In this document: positions 34,313 through 42,575 of the stretch, in pieces
How the letters are laid out: each line of letters opens with the position of its first letter
How positions within the stretch are numbered: the stretch's first letter is position 1
Assembly: GCA_012961955.1 (NCBI GenBank)
Contig: DTYH01000082.1
Coordinates: 1-44,457, forward strand
Direction: 5' to 3'
Length of the DNA stretch: 44,457 nt
From: Desulfobacterales bacterium
GTDB taxonomy: Bacteria; Desulfobacterota; Desulfobacteria; Desulfobacterales; DTYH01
Position numbers and translations under genes: made by a program
The notes under the pieces: generated by a model
The model's input: only the letters and a program-made list of their open reading frames with translations
Told to the model about the DNA's origin: nothing
The model's database searches: none

Positions 34313-35512
34313 ATGCCTATGAGACCATCACAGATAAAAGATCAGGCGGTCATAATTGGTATCGGAGAGACCCGCTACGTACGTGGCACCGGCAGGTCTG
34401 AGCTTCTACAGATTCTGGAGGCTAGTATTGCAGCTTGCCGGGATGCAGGTATTCGCCCCTCGGAAATCGATGGGGTAATTGCACCGGGTCTTCCAATTTT
34501 GCGTGTGGAAGACTATGCGGCAGGGCTCAACATCCGTAATCTGAGCTTTAGTGGCCGGGTCGAGATGGGAGGCGCAAGTGCTACCGCTGCCCTGGGACAT
34601 GCAGCTCGGGCCGTGGCAACAGGACAAGCAAAATATGTTTTAGTAGCAACTGGTTGGAATGGATACTCTAGCATGCGCTTGGGACAATGTGGAGATGAAT
34701 TACTCGATCTGATCACCACGATCTTTCCAAATCCGTCTCTTCGTCGGAATCTGGAGCATCCGTATGGATTATTGGTACCTATGCAATATTACAGCCTGCA
34801 CGCCAATCGTTGGATTTACGAATACAGCCTTGAAAAAGAAGCCGTTCAGGCGATGGCAACCCTGGCCATAACCGAAAGGAAGCATGCCCAAAACAACGAA
34901 AATGCCCTTATGAAGGGCAGGACGCTCACAGAAGAAGACTATTACGCTTCGCCTATGATATCAGAGCCCCTCCGACTGCTGGATTGCTGTTTGGAGACGG
35001 ACGGGGCTGCTGCTGTTATTGTGACCGATGCTGAAACGGCCAAGAGTAGCAAGCATCGGCCTGTCTACATCGTGGCCGCTGAAGAAGGGCATCCTGCCTC
35101 GCCTGATGATATCATCTCCCGCCCTGACATTCTGGAGATGGGAATTACCAGGGCTGCCCCTCGAGCATTTGAGGCGGCCGGCTTGGGACCAGAGGATATC
35201 GACTTTGCGGAAATATATGACTGTTTCACCTTTATCGTGCTACGACAACTTGAGGAGATGGGCTTCTGTAAGCGGGGAGAAGCCCCTATCTTTGTACATG
35301 AACGTGGTATCGGACTCGATGGGGACCTTCCGGTCAATACACACGGTGGCCTTCTTTCACAGGCGCATGTGTTGGGAATGAATCACATCGTTGAAGCGGT
35401 GCTTCAGCTCAGAGGTGAGGCAGGCACAAATCAGGTTTCAGGAGCCCGTATCGGTCTTGTAACCGGATATGGCGATCTGGGCGACGGTTCTATCGCAATC
35501 TTGAGAAATTGA
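34313..35512 (+). CDS. Thiolase-fold protein lacking thiolase cysteines (lipid-transfer-protein/Ltp2-like aldolase candidate)
   Basis: A 399-residue SCP2-thiolase-fold protein. Where thiolases carry the acyl-accepting Cys (VCASG), this one has GGASA at about residues 86-90. The C-terminal CxG cysteine is replaced by Tyr (GYGDLGDGS). The segment IDFAEIYDCFTFIVLRQLEE and DLPVNTHGGLLSQAH match the lipid-transfer-protein branch. That branch includes Ltp2, a retro-aldolase that works with a DUF35 protein on steroid side chains. The next gene, 168 bases on, is a DUF35 protein, which strengthens the reading. Expected chemistry is C-C cleavage or condensation of a CoA ester, not classical thiolysis. 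Two ATGs (34313, 34319) are possible starts. Confidence 0.85.
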   Translation: MPMRPSQIKDQAVIIGIGETRYVRGTGRSELLQILEASIAACRDAGIRPSEIDGVIAPGLPILRVEDYAAGLNIRNLSFSGRVEMGGASATAALGHAARAVATGQAKYVLVATGWNGYSSMRLGQCGDELLDLITTIFPNPSLRRNLEHPYGLLVPMQYYSLHANRWIYEYSLEKEAVQAMATLAITERKHAQNNENALMKGRTLTEEDYYASPMISEPLRLLDCCLETDGAAAVIVTDAETAKSSKHRPVYIVAAEEGHPASPDDIISRPDILEMGITRAAPRAFEAAGLGPEDIDFAEIYDCFTFIVLRQLEEMGFCKRGEAPIFVHERGIGLDGDLPVNTHGGLLSQAHVLGMNHIVEAVLQLRGEAGTNQVSGARIGLVTGYGDLGDGSIAILRN

Positions 35513-35610
35513 ATCACAACGACAAACCATGACATGACATGACCTTTGTGTTTTTGTAAAAAGTTGTAAAAGTTCAATCTTGCAAACGATTCTGAACAAT
35601 TTTCACTCTC

Positions 35611-35654
35611 TTACAACATAATTAGCCATTTTTTCAAAAGGCTAAACTATTACA
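35611..35654. repeat. Degenerate leader hairpin (family H) before the DUF35 gene
   Basis: TTACAACATAATTAGCC and GGCTAAACTATTACA form an imperfect stem around TTTTTTCAAAA, 26 bases before the DUF35 ATG. Loop and outer bases resemble the copy at 7765-7802. Confidence 0.4.
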
Positions 35655-35680
35655 TCATGATAAAGGATGCCAATTAAGGT

Positions 35681-36103
35681 ATGGCCACACGCGAAATTCA
35701 ACCCTTAAAACCCCACCTTAATGATCCGTTATTCCACCCATTTTGGGAAGGGGCACAAGCACAGAAGTTGATGCTCAGGCAGTGTAACAACTGCAAGGCC
35801 TATCAGTGGCCTCCGCGCCCAATGTGCGCCAATTGCTCTGGGTGTTCCTTCTCTTGGGTTGAAGGAGACGGGGAAGGTCGAGTTTATACCTATGTTGTTG
35901 CCCACCGCGCATTTCATCCTTCCTTTGAGGATAGGGTTCCATACATCCTTGTTGTCGTGGACGTTGCACCAGGCGTCCGTATATTGGGCAACCTGCTCGG
36001 CACACCTCCAGAGAAAGTAAAGATCGGAATGCCTGTCTCGGTAGAGTTTGTCAAACAGTTAGGCGGTTCTACCCTGGTCTGCTGGAGGCCAAAAAGTGAA
36101 TAG
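35681..36103 (+). CDS. DUF35 zinc-ribbon/OB-fold protein, partner of the thiolase-fold protein
   Basis: A 140-residue DUF35 protein. A rubredoxin-like zinc ribbon (CNNCKAYQWPPRPMCANC, C-x2-C-x10-C-x2-C) at about residues 35-52 is followed by an OB-fold with GRVYTYVVAHRAFHP and VPYILVVVDVAPGVRILGNL. DUF35 proteins bind CoA esters and form complexes with thiolase-fold enzymes, as in Ltp2-ChsH2, BbsA-BbsB and the archaeal thiolase/HMG-CoA-synthase complex. Here it directly follows the cysteine-less thiolase-fold gene on the same strand. The intergenic hairpin may allow separate regulation. Confidence 0.88.
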   Translation: MATREIQPLKPHLNDPLFHPFWEGAQAQKLMLRQCNNCKAYQWPPRPMCANCSGCSFSWVEGDGEGRVYTYVVAHRAFHPSFEDRVPYILVVVDVAPGVRILGNLLGTPPEKVKIGMPVSVEFVKQLGGSTLVCWRPKSE

Positions 36104-36108
36104 TTACA

Positions 36109-36938
36109 TTAATTCTCTAAAGTTTTTAAGACAACCGGGAGTAAGTTCTCGGCCATACGTGATCCCCCCTTGCTGGAAAAATGGACCCGATCAACGAAAT
36201 ACTCGTCGTGGTGGGGTATAAGTAATCCACTATCTACCCAACCTGTTCTCTCTTGAATTGGTATTCTTTTTAACAGATCGATTGATACCGTCGAAGATCG
36301 CATTAAGTGTCAAGCCAGGAGTAAATAGCATAACGGAATACAATTCCACCTTCTGAAGTTTACTCAATTGCGTAAACGTATCTTGTCTAGAATAATCCAA
36401 ATCAGGATCGTGCAAGGTTGCATAAGAGGATAATATCACTCTAGCACCGCCCGCGTGTGCAATTGCCACTAAACTGGGTACATGTTGTTCAAACGTTTGA
36501 ACTGCTTGATCAGGAATAGAGGTTAACTTGATCTACAAAGATCAATGTTCGCTTTTTCTGATTTGGATGCCCTCCTTCAAAAACAGAATCTGGTTTGAAA
36601 GTCATTCCAGTAAATGGATGCCACTGATATATACTCTCAACACCTTCGTCATAAGGCTCCAGTTCGTATAAGGATAGGGTAAACCCTTTACCTGTAAGCC
36701 ATGAAATCGTTCCCGTTGAGAATTCGATTGGTCCGAATAATACCGTTACAGCCAATACCCTACCCAGAATACGGTATCCCAACTCTTTTGCCTTCACTGA
36801 ATAACGATCGATCCTCCTAACTCCCATGCCTCTAATCCAGGCACAACAAATAATGAAAGTGAGTTGACTGCCAGAATGGCTAAATCGTTGAATAATTGAA
36901 TGCTTGAACAACCTTTCTCGACTTAACGATTTGACCAT
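36109..36938 (-). pseudogene. SGNH/GDSL-type hydrolase relic in the polysaccharide operon
   Basis: ATG 36938 starts 18 bases after the glycosyltransferase stop. The first frame runs to about 36510 (GVESIYQWHPFTGMTFKPDS, LIFVDQVNLYS). A shift then gives QAVQTFEQHVPSLVAIAHAG and ARVILSSYATLHDP. A second shift near 36300 gives the family C-terminus DRVHFSSKGGSRMAENLL with its catalytic His. Two frame breaks in one gene make function unlikely, although sequencing errors cannot be excluded. Such proteins usually deacylate or acylate polysaccharide. Confidence 0.65.
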
Positions 36939-36956
36939 CTTTCTTTCGTATAAACT

Positions 36957-37928
36957 CTATGGAATTATGGACTCAAACAACTCTTCGTATTCAGAAATCA
37001 TACGCTTGAGCGTAAATATCTTCTCCACCTTAGCCCTATTGTACTCCCCCATATCACGCCTGAGCTTCGGTGATTCAGCAAGAATATTGATCTTCTCCGC
37101 AAACGCATCCGCATCCCCAACAGGACAAAGAAAACCTCCTTTGCCTTCATCTATCTGCTCAGGCAACGAACTGCATCTGCTTGCCACAATCGGAAGTCCA
37201 CAAGCCATCGCCTCTAACACGGCTAAACTGAGGCCCTCACGTACCGTTGGCATCAGCAGAATATCCATCTGCTGATAAAGTGCCGGCATGTCATTGAATG
37301 GCACCGATCCTATGCATCGAAGGGGAGGCTCGGATCGCAAAACACTACAGGTACGAAGCCCCTGAGTATGCAAGATTCGGATATTTTTTCTGAGCCGCTT
37401 TGCAATGGAAGGGAGCCAATGAGCACCCTTTCGCCGGGTGAGATTTCCGGAAAAAAATACCCGTATTTCTTTTCGGGAGCAGGTCGAAGAGGGTGCAGGG
37501 TAAAAACGCTCCACATCCACGCCATTGTATATAACTCTTATCGGCCTGGTCGTACCCAGATCCTTCTGAACCTGCTGAGCCGTGAAGTGGCTCACTGCTG
37601 TAATGGTATGACATTTTCGGAGTGCCAACATAGTCCACAGGCGCAGATCTGTTGCATAATGGATGTTTTGAAGCAGCGAGTTATATATTCGCATCGACCC
37701 ATCTAGAACATAGTTATGAAAGGTGAGGACCAAGGGAACTGATTTTCGATAAAAGAATATGCCGTAATCGGGGGTAGAGTGAATCAGACGAGCTCCTTGA
37801 ACTGAAACCAAAGCGGGCAAGATAAATGGAAACAGGGTCAGGTATCGATGATACCCTCTGACCTGGTAATCACAAATATGGGCTTCTACGGTCTTATGCA
37901 ACACATAAGCCCCGCTGCCCATAGCCAT
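36957..37928 (-). CDS. Glycosyltransferase family 4
   Basis: A GT4 (GT-B fold) glycosyltransferase of about 323 residues. Visible are the acceptor-side start GSGAYVLHKTVE, SGNLTRRKGAHW at the domain junction, and the E-x7-E nucleotide-sugar motif EGLSLAVLEAMACGLPIV. The frame is open to GTG 37988. I prefer ATG 37928 (MAMGSGAYVLHK) because AGGAGG lies 12 bases upstream and homologues begin near this point. It transfers a sugar during surface-polysaccharide assembly on the cytosolic side of the membrane. It follows the GT2 gene in the minus-strand operon after about 300 bases that include a hairpin at 38060-38097. Confidence 0.87.
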   Translation of the reverse strand: MAMGSGAYVLHKTVEAHICDYQVRGYHRYLTLFPFILPALVSVQGARLIHSTPDYGIFFYRKSVPLVLTFHNYVLDGSMRIYNSLLQNIHYATDLRLWTMLALRKCHTITAVSHFTAQQVQKDLGTTRPIRVIYNGVDVERFYPAPSSTCSRKEIRVFFSGNLTRRKGAHWLPSIAKRLRKNIRILHTQGLRTCSVLRSEPPLRCIGSVPFNDMPALYQQMDILLMPTVREGLSLAVLEAMACGLPIVASRCSSLPEQIDEGKGGFLCPVGDADAFAEKINILAESPKLRRDMGEYNRAKVEKIFTLKRMISEYEELFESIIP

Positions 37929-38059
37929 GGGGCTTATAATCCTCCTTGGGCCCATACACTTCTCTGTTGACACCCCTGACAGATTCACCCACTTTTGGCC
38001 TTACAGGGGGAAAGCTCAAAATTCTGGCAACACTTTAGCTCGTTGAAGACAGTTGTAAC

Positions 38060-38097
38060 CAGTTAACCTTGTTAACCATGATGAGCAAGATTAACTG
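38060..38097. repeat. Hairpin between GT2 and GT4 genes
   Basis: CAGTTAACCTTG and CAAGATTAACTG pair over 11 of 12 bases with a 14-base loop. An adjacent CACTTTAGCTCGTTGAAGAC (38030-38050) recalls the family H hairpin. It may lie in a separate promoter region for the GT4 gene. Confidence 0.4.
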
Positions 38098-38230
38098 ATT
38101 AGAACGTTATGAATCAATCTTTTCACGTTACAAATTCTGAAGTTCAGCCAAGCCATTATCGTTTATTAATAATCTAGTATTTCTCGTACTTGCATGTTAA
38201 ACCTCCAATTGGACACCTGTTGGATAGAAA

Positions 38231-39145
38231 CTATCCACTTCCATAAAGTGAGTAAGACCTGCGCTTAAGGAAATGCAAACCACTTTTCATAGCTGCATAA
38301 TACTTAGTGAATCCAGCAAAGAGAAGAAGCCTTCTGCCAAGGGGTAACCCGCTATCTAATAAAAAGACCGAAAAATACTTCAGGAAAGCATGGGCTAAAT
38401 TCCCTGGCGGTTCCTCTAAGGCCACATATTTGGGCAAGTCCGGCAGTTCTTTACCCTCGATTGCTGCGAACAGGCGTTGAGCCGATGATTGACGTAAATG
38501 GCGTAAAGATATGAATACCATTCCATCCTTATAGCGGTTCTTATGGGAATAACTTGCATCCGGTCTTACTTTCCCGTTTATGAAGTGAAAGTGTTCAAAC
38601 ATCACCTTGTCCAAATAGAACATACGGTTTTTACCAAGATGTTTAAGCCTTATAAAAATATCAAAAATATGTGCATCTATGTATAGGTCGCCGTATTCTT
38701 CTGGGTACGGCCTTGACAGAATCTCACAGGTCTTCTTGGACATAATAGGAAAAGTAGACATTCTGTGCCTTACTTCCAAGTCGTTAGGATAGGCCATAAA
38801 GATCCCGTCTGGAATGCTTGAGGAAAAATCTACAACCACCTTATCCCACGCCGGAGTGCATATCGTCAAATCGTCATTCATTAAAATGACTATATCTCCA
38901 GAAGAACGATGCAGACATGTCGTGTTATAGGCCCCCATAGTCAGGCGCGGTCCAATGACCTTTACAATATTGAGTCGTTTATCCTCGATAGAATGACTCT
39001 CCGTGTCGTCTTCATCCACATACATTACTATCTCTAGGTTTTCGAGGTCAGCCGTATGATCGACAATACTCTGAAATAGGCGTCTCACTAGGGAGGGTCT
39101 GCCACGGGTGGGAAGTAGTAACGAAATCTTTCTATCCCTGTGCAT
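38231..39145 (-). CDS. Glycosyltransferase family 2-like
   Basis: A 304-residue GT-A type glycosyltransferase. The N-terminus ISLLLPTRGRPSLVRRLFQS and the acidic motif ILMNDDL (in place of DXD) are typical of GT2. A segment YIDAHIFDIFIRLKHLGKNR lies in the acceptor half. The C-terminal 60 residues are hydrophobic or basic (FSVFLLDSGLPLGRRLLLFA) and may touch the membrane. Acceptor and donor are unknown. It lies in the minus-strand polysaccharide operon, 146 bases after the PLP enzyme. Confidence 0.82.
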   Translation of the reverse strand: MHRDRKISLLLPTRGRPSLVRRLFQSIVDHTADLENLEIVMYVDEDDTESHSIEDKRLNIVKVIGPRLTMGAYNTTCLHRSSGDIVILMNDDLTICTPAWDKVVVDFSSSIPDGIFMAYPNDLEVRHRMSTFPIMSKKTCEILSRPYPEEYGDLYIDAHIFDIFIRLKHLGKNRMFYLDKVMFEHFHFINGKVRPDASYSHKNRYKDGMVFISLRHLRQSSAQRLFAAIEGKELPDLPKYVALEEPPGNLAHAFLKYFSVFLLDSGLPLGRRLLLFAGFTKYYAAMKSGLHFLKRRSYSLYGSG

Positions 39146-39291
39146 ACTTCCTTACTGTCTTGTGTAACCTCATATCCTGGAATTGACTCTGTTCACCCGA
39201 GCGTACGCCCACACGTTCATGTTGTGCTGCGATTAACAGTGAAGCGGCAAGGACTAGCAATGCGAGATTCTTTCAATCCAGGTGTCTATCA

Positions 39292-40527
39292 CTACTTCTG
39301 ATAGATTTCCAAAAATTCAAACAATGTTTCCAAAACATAGTCCATTTCTTCAAGCCCTAAATCCTGATGAACACCGATGTGTATGCCACGCTTGCCTATA
39401 TACTCAGCATTGGGAAACTGCCCCTCCTTGTAGCCAAGATAGGCAAAACCCGGACACTGGGTTGGCATAGAGGCAAAAAGGGTACGGGTCTCGATACCCT
39501 TCTTCTCCAGGTAGTTTGTCAGTTCTGCCCGCGTAAAAGAGGCCCCATCCTGAACAATGATCGGTATAGCGTGGGGGCCGATTTGTTCATTAAGTTCTTC
39601 CTTGATTGTAGTCAAATACGGACTGAAGCGGTCGAATCGTTTGAGAACGTAAAGGAGGTTTTGTCGTCGTTTAGTCAAAATATCTTTATAGTGTTCGATA
39701 TTCCCCAAACCGATGGCCGCTTCGAGCTCATTCATCTTGGAAGAATACCCAATACGCTCGAACACAAACCGAATATCCTCACCATTGTCACCCTGAAAAC
39801 GTTTGGGGCAGTATTTTGAGGCTGTATTAAGGGTACACTCTTTGCATTTGCATGCACGGCCATGTGAACGGAGGGACCGAAGGATCTCAGCATGCTCTTC
39901 ACTATCAGTGGTTATTATGCCCCCTTCGCCGGTAGTAATAATGTGAGCCAGATACAGGCTGAAGGCTCCCAGGTCCGCTAACGAACCTGCAGGTTTTCCC
40001 TTGTACAGGGCGCCATGGGCTTCGGCCGCGTCCTCCACCACATACAGTCCGTATTGCCTGGCAATCACATTGATTCCGTCCATATCCGCGGGCTTACCCA
40101 TCAGGTGCACAGGCATAATGGCGCGTGTCCTCTCTGTTATCGCAGCCTCAATTTTACTGACATCTATGTTAAGTGTATCACGCTCGATATCTACAAAGAC
40201 TGGCCTGAAGCCTGCGTGCACGACAGCATTGCCGGTAGCCACAAAGGAGAGGGCCGGAACGATCACTTCATCGCCCTGTTTAGCCCCGTATTCGTGAAGG
40301 ACTGCAAGAGCTAAGATACCAGCGTCCGTCCCGCTGCTTACGGCTACTGCTTCTTTTACCCCTATCAATTCTGCAAACTTCTCCTCGAACCTCCGGACGT
40401 ACTTTCCGCTCGAAATCCGCGTGGACTCCAGGATCTCCCAAATCAATTTCTTGGAGTGTTCGGGTATGGAAATCGTCCCAAATGGAACGATCATCTTATT
40501 TCTCATTCCCAACCGTCTCCTTAACAT
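39292..40527 (-). CDS. DegT/AHBA-type PLP enzyme with His in place of the Schiff-base Lys (RfbH/ColD-like 3-dehydratase candidate)
   Basis: A 411-residue member of the DegT/DnrJ/EryC1/StrS fold. Asp166 (VVEDAAEAHG) contacts the PLP ring. The position that carries the Schiff-base lysine in aminotransferases is His195 (FSLYLAHIITTGEGG). In this fold, His here is known from the sugar 3-dehydratases RfbH/DdhC (E1) and ColD, which use PLP/PMP for deoxygenation rather than transamination. Cysteines 226, 228, 231 and 240 (RACKCKECTLNTASKYCPKR) lie where RfbH carries its 2Fe-2S ligands, in a similar but not identical spacing. ATG 40527 and ATG 40506 are both plausible starts. It follows the heptose kinase gene by 56 bases. 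Confidence 0.86.
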   Translation of the reverse strand: MLRRRLGMRNKMIVPFGTISIPEHSKKLIWEILESTRISSGKYVRRFEEKFAELIGVKEAVAVSSGTDAGILALAVLHEYGAKQGDEVIVPALSFVATGNAVVHAGFRPVFVDIERDTLNIDVSKIEAAITERTRAIMPVHLMGKPADMDGINVIARQYGLYVVEDAAEAHGALYKGKPAGSLADLGAFSLYLAHIITTGEGGIITTDSEEHAEILRSLRSHGRACKCKECTLNTASKYCPKRFQGDNGEDIRFVFERIGYSSKMNELEAAIGLGNIEHYKDILTKRRQNLLYVLKRFDRFSPYLTTIKEELNEQIGPHAIPIIVQDGASFTRAELTNYLEKKGIETRTLFASMPTQCPGFAYLGYKEGQFPNAEYIGKRGIHIGVHQDLGLEEMDYVLETLFEFLEIYQK

Positions 40528-40583
40528 GGGTCACTCCTGGCAGTAGTACCTCGAGCGCCGGAAAACCCCAAAGTTTACAGGGT

Positions 40584-41642
40584 TTAAGTATGCGTAATTT
40601 CACGAAAAGCCTGTATCTTATGGTTGGCACGCTCTTTGTCCAAAGCAGAGTAGTCTTCTTGCGGATCGAAAAAGATGATCTGACTGCCAGAAAATTCAAA
40701 CTTAAACGGCACATGGATAAGCTTTTTGAGTGTCTGTCTAATCTTTTTTTGCTTGTGGGGAGGAGCAAAGAGTAAGATAAATCCACCCCCTCCAGCACCA
40801 GTCAACTTGCCCCCAATAGCCCCAGCCGATATGGCTTGATTGTAAATATCATCAACAATAGAGTTGGAAACTCTGGAACTCAGGCTCCGTTTGGTCTGCC
40901 AGGCCTCATGCAACAGCTCGCCAAAGCTAAGGATATTCTGACTGCTACTCAAAATCGAAATGCCTTCGTCCACTAAATCTTTCATTATGCGTAACTGTCG
41001 TTTTCTGCTCTCAATATCATTAGCATAACTTCCAGCAATATTTGAAGCCGTACGTTTGATTCCTGTATAAAACAGCATAAGATGCGAGTTAAGTTCTCTC
41101 AAACGTTCTTCTGAAATGGTAATTGGTCTCACTGAGATTTCACCATTTGGAAGGAAGATAATATGGTTGAAACCACCATAGGCGGCCGATACCTGATCCT
41201 GTGATCCCACTGTTTCCTTGAGACGTTCCTGCTCGATGTAAATACTCTCCATAGCCAGTTGCCTCTTGCTCGGCATTTGTCCTTTGAGGGCATATAGAGC
41301 GTGCAGGAGCCCTACTGTAAAAGAAGAACTGGATCCCATTCCACTCCTCGCCGGGAGATCTCCATCATGATGTATCTCAACACCACGATCCATGTTTAAA
41401 TGCCGCAAGACCTCTCGAGCAGCCGGATGAACGATCTCGTCAATGGTTTTGCAGTTCTCGATCTTGGAGTATACTATACGTATCCTGTGCTCAAAGAATG
41501 GTGGAAGATACCGGCATGTAAGATAACAGTATTTGTCGATTGTAGTAGCCAGTACAGCACCACCATGTTTCCGGTACCATGCCGGATAGTCAGTACCCCC
41601 ACCGAAGAAAGAAATACGAAACGGGGTTCTACTAATGATCAT
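40584..41642 (-). CDS. hddA: GHMP kinase, D-glycero-D-manno-heptose 7-phosphate kinase-like
   Basis: A 352-residue GHMP-family kinase. N-terminal RTPFRISFFGGGTDYPAWY is the heptose-kinase signature. The ATP loop is ARSGMGSSSSFTVGL, and the third GHMP motif is GGKLTGAGGGGFILL. It phosphorylates C1 of D-glycero-D-manno-heptose 7-phosphate, the step before GDP transfer. The next gene on the operon path is a guanylyltransferase-like gene, which supports the assignment. RBS AAAGGAC precedes the ATG. GmhA and GmhB genes were not seen and must be elsewhere. Confidence 0.87.
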   Translation of the reverse strand: MIISRTPFRISFFGGGTDYPAWYRKHGGAVLATTIDKYCYLTCRYLPPFFEHRIRIVYSKIENCKTIDEIVHPAAREVLRHLNMDRGVEIHHDGDLPARSGMGSSSSFTVGLLHALYALKGQMPSKRQLAMESIYIEQERLKETVGSQDQVSAAYGGFNHIIFLPNGEISVRPITISEERLRELNSHLMLFYTGIKRTASNIAGSYANDIESRKRQLRIMKDLVDEGISILSSSQNILSFGELLHEAWQTKRSLSSRVSNSIVDDIYNQAISAGAIGGKLTGAGGGGFILLFAPPHKQKKIRQTLKKLIHVPFKFEFSGSQIIFFDPQEDYSALDKERANHKIQAFREITHT

Positions 41643-41809
41643 GGATTCTTGTCCTTTTATAAAATAGCTATACTTACTAAGCAGATTTCGCTCAATACAG
41701 TAGTAATAGGCTGTTCTTAAGGTAAAAATCCGTTTGAGTGATCACTACAACGTTTTTTTTAATATAAATCTTGGCGAAGCGTAAGATAAGGGATGTGAAC
41801 CGTTTAAGT

Positions 41810-42538
41810 TTAGAGAAAAACAAACTCTTCTGCTATACCGTATGTCTCAGGCGTACCAATGTCCAAGAAACGTCCTTTGCTTCTATAGCCGTAGAGACCC
41901 TGATCGATCCATGCAGGAAACATCTCTTCTTCCAGGGACACACCACCACTCTCCGGAATGGTTAAAAGCAGACGACGATTGATCAGATATATTCCTGCAT
42001 TAATCCACCCTGGTCCGCTCCTTTCATCTTTTTCAACAAAACTGAGTACGTGCCCATCAACATCTACGTTCACCCTACCGTAACGCTGCATATTGCGTAC
42101 TTCAGTCAGGACTAATGAGGCATTTGCATTTTGTGCCAGGTGCCAGGAGAAGAAGTCTCTTAGTTCCACCTGGCAAAAGGAATCACCATTCATCACAAGC
42201 ACAGGGTCCGACTCGAATAGGGGTAACGCCCATCGCAGGGCACCAGCAGTACCAATCGGTGACGATTCCTGGGAATAAACAAGGTGCAGACCACCGTAGG
42301 TATTGCCGAACTCCGCCTTCACCTGTTCGCCCAGATATCCTATGCACAATACAACGTATCTTATGCCAGCAGCGGCTAACTGATCCAACAGATACGATAG
42401 AAATGGTCGCCCTCGAACCTCGGCCAATACCTTTGGCCGATCAGACACCACGGAACGTAGTCGTGTTCCCAAGCCCCCTGCAAGAATAGCTGCGGTTATG
42501 CCTGAAAGATGTTGCGTTGCTCTATTAGGCCGAATCAT
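41810..42538 (-). CDS. hddC: Nucleotidyltransferase, heptose-1-phosphate guanylyltransferase-like
   Basis: A 242-residue sugar-1-phosphate nucleotidyltransferase. The signature is AAILAGGLGTRLRSVVSDRP with PKVLAEV, the nucleotide-metal site is VLVMNGDSF, and the C-terminal sugar-side segment is GPGWINAGIYLINR. Size and neighbours (heptose kinase, epimerase) favour HddC, which makes GDP-D-glycero-alpha-D-manno-heptose, over RmlA or ManC. It sits 37 bases after the epimerase gene and 167 before the kinase gene. Confidence 0.82.
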   Translation of the reverse strand: MIRPNRATQHLSGITAAILAGGLGTRLRSVVSDRPKVLAEVRGRPFLSYLLDQLAAAGIRYVVLCIGYLGEQVKAEFGNTYGGLHLVYSQESSPIGTAGALRWALPLFESDPVLVMNGDSFCQVELRDFFSWHLAQNANASLVLTEVRNMQRYGRVNVDVDGHVLSFVEKDERSGPGWINAGIYLINRRLLLTIPESGGVSLEEEMFPAWIDQGLYGYRSKGRFLDIGTPETYGIAEEFVFL

Positions 42539-42575
42539 TATAGTTCACGTCCTTGCCATGCTTCTCACCTATCCA

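Noticed and set aside
35528-35544. CATGACATGACATGAC tandem repeat after the thiolase-like gene
   Set aside because: Only about three short units; too small to be a meaningful array.
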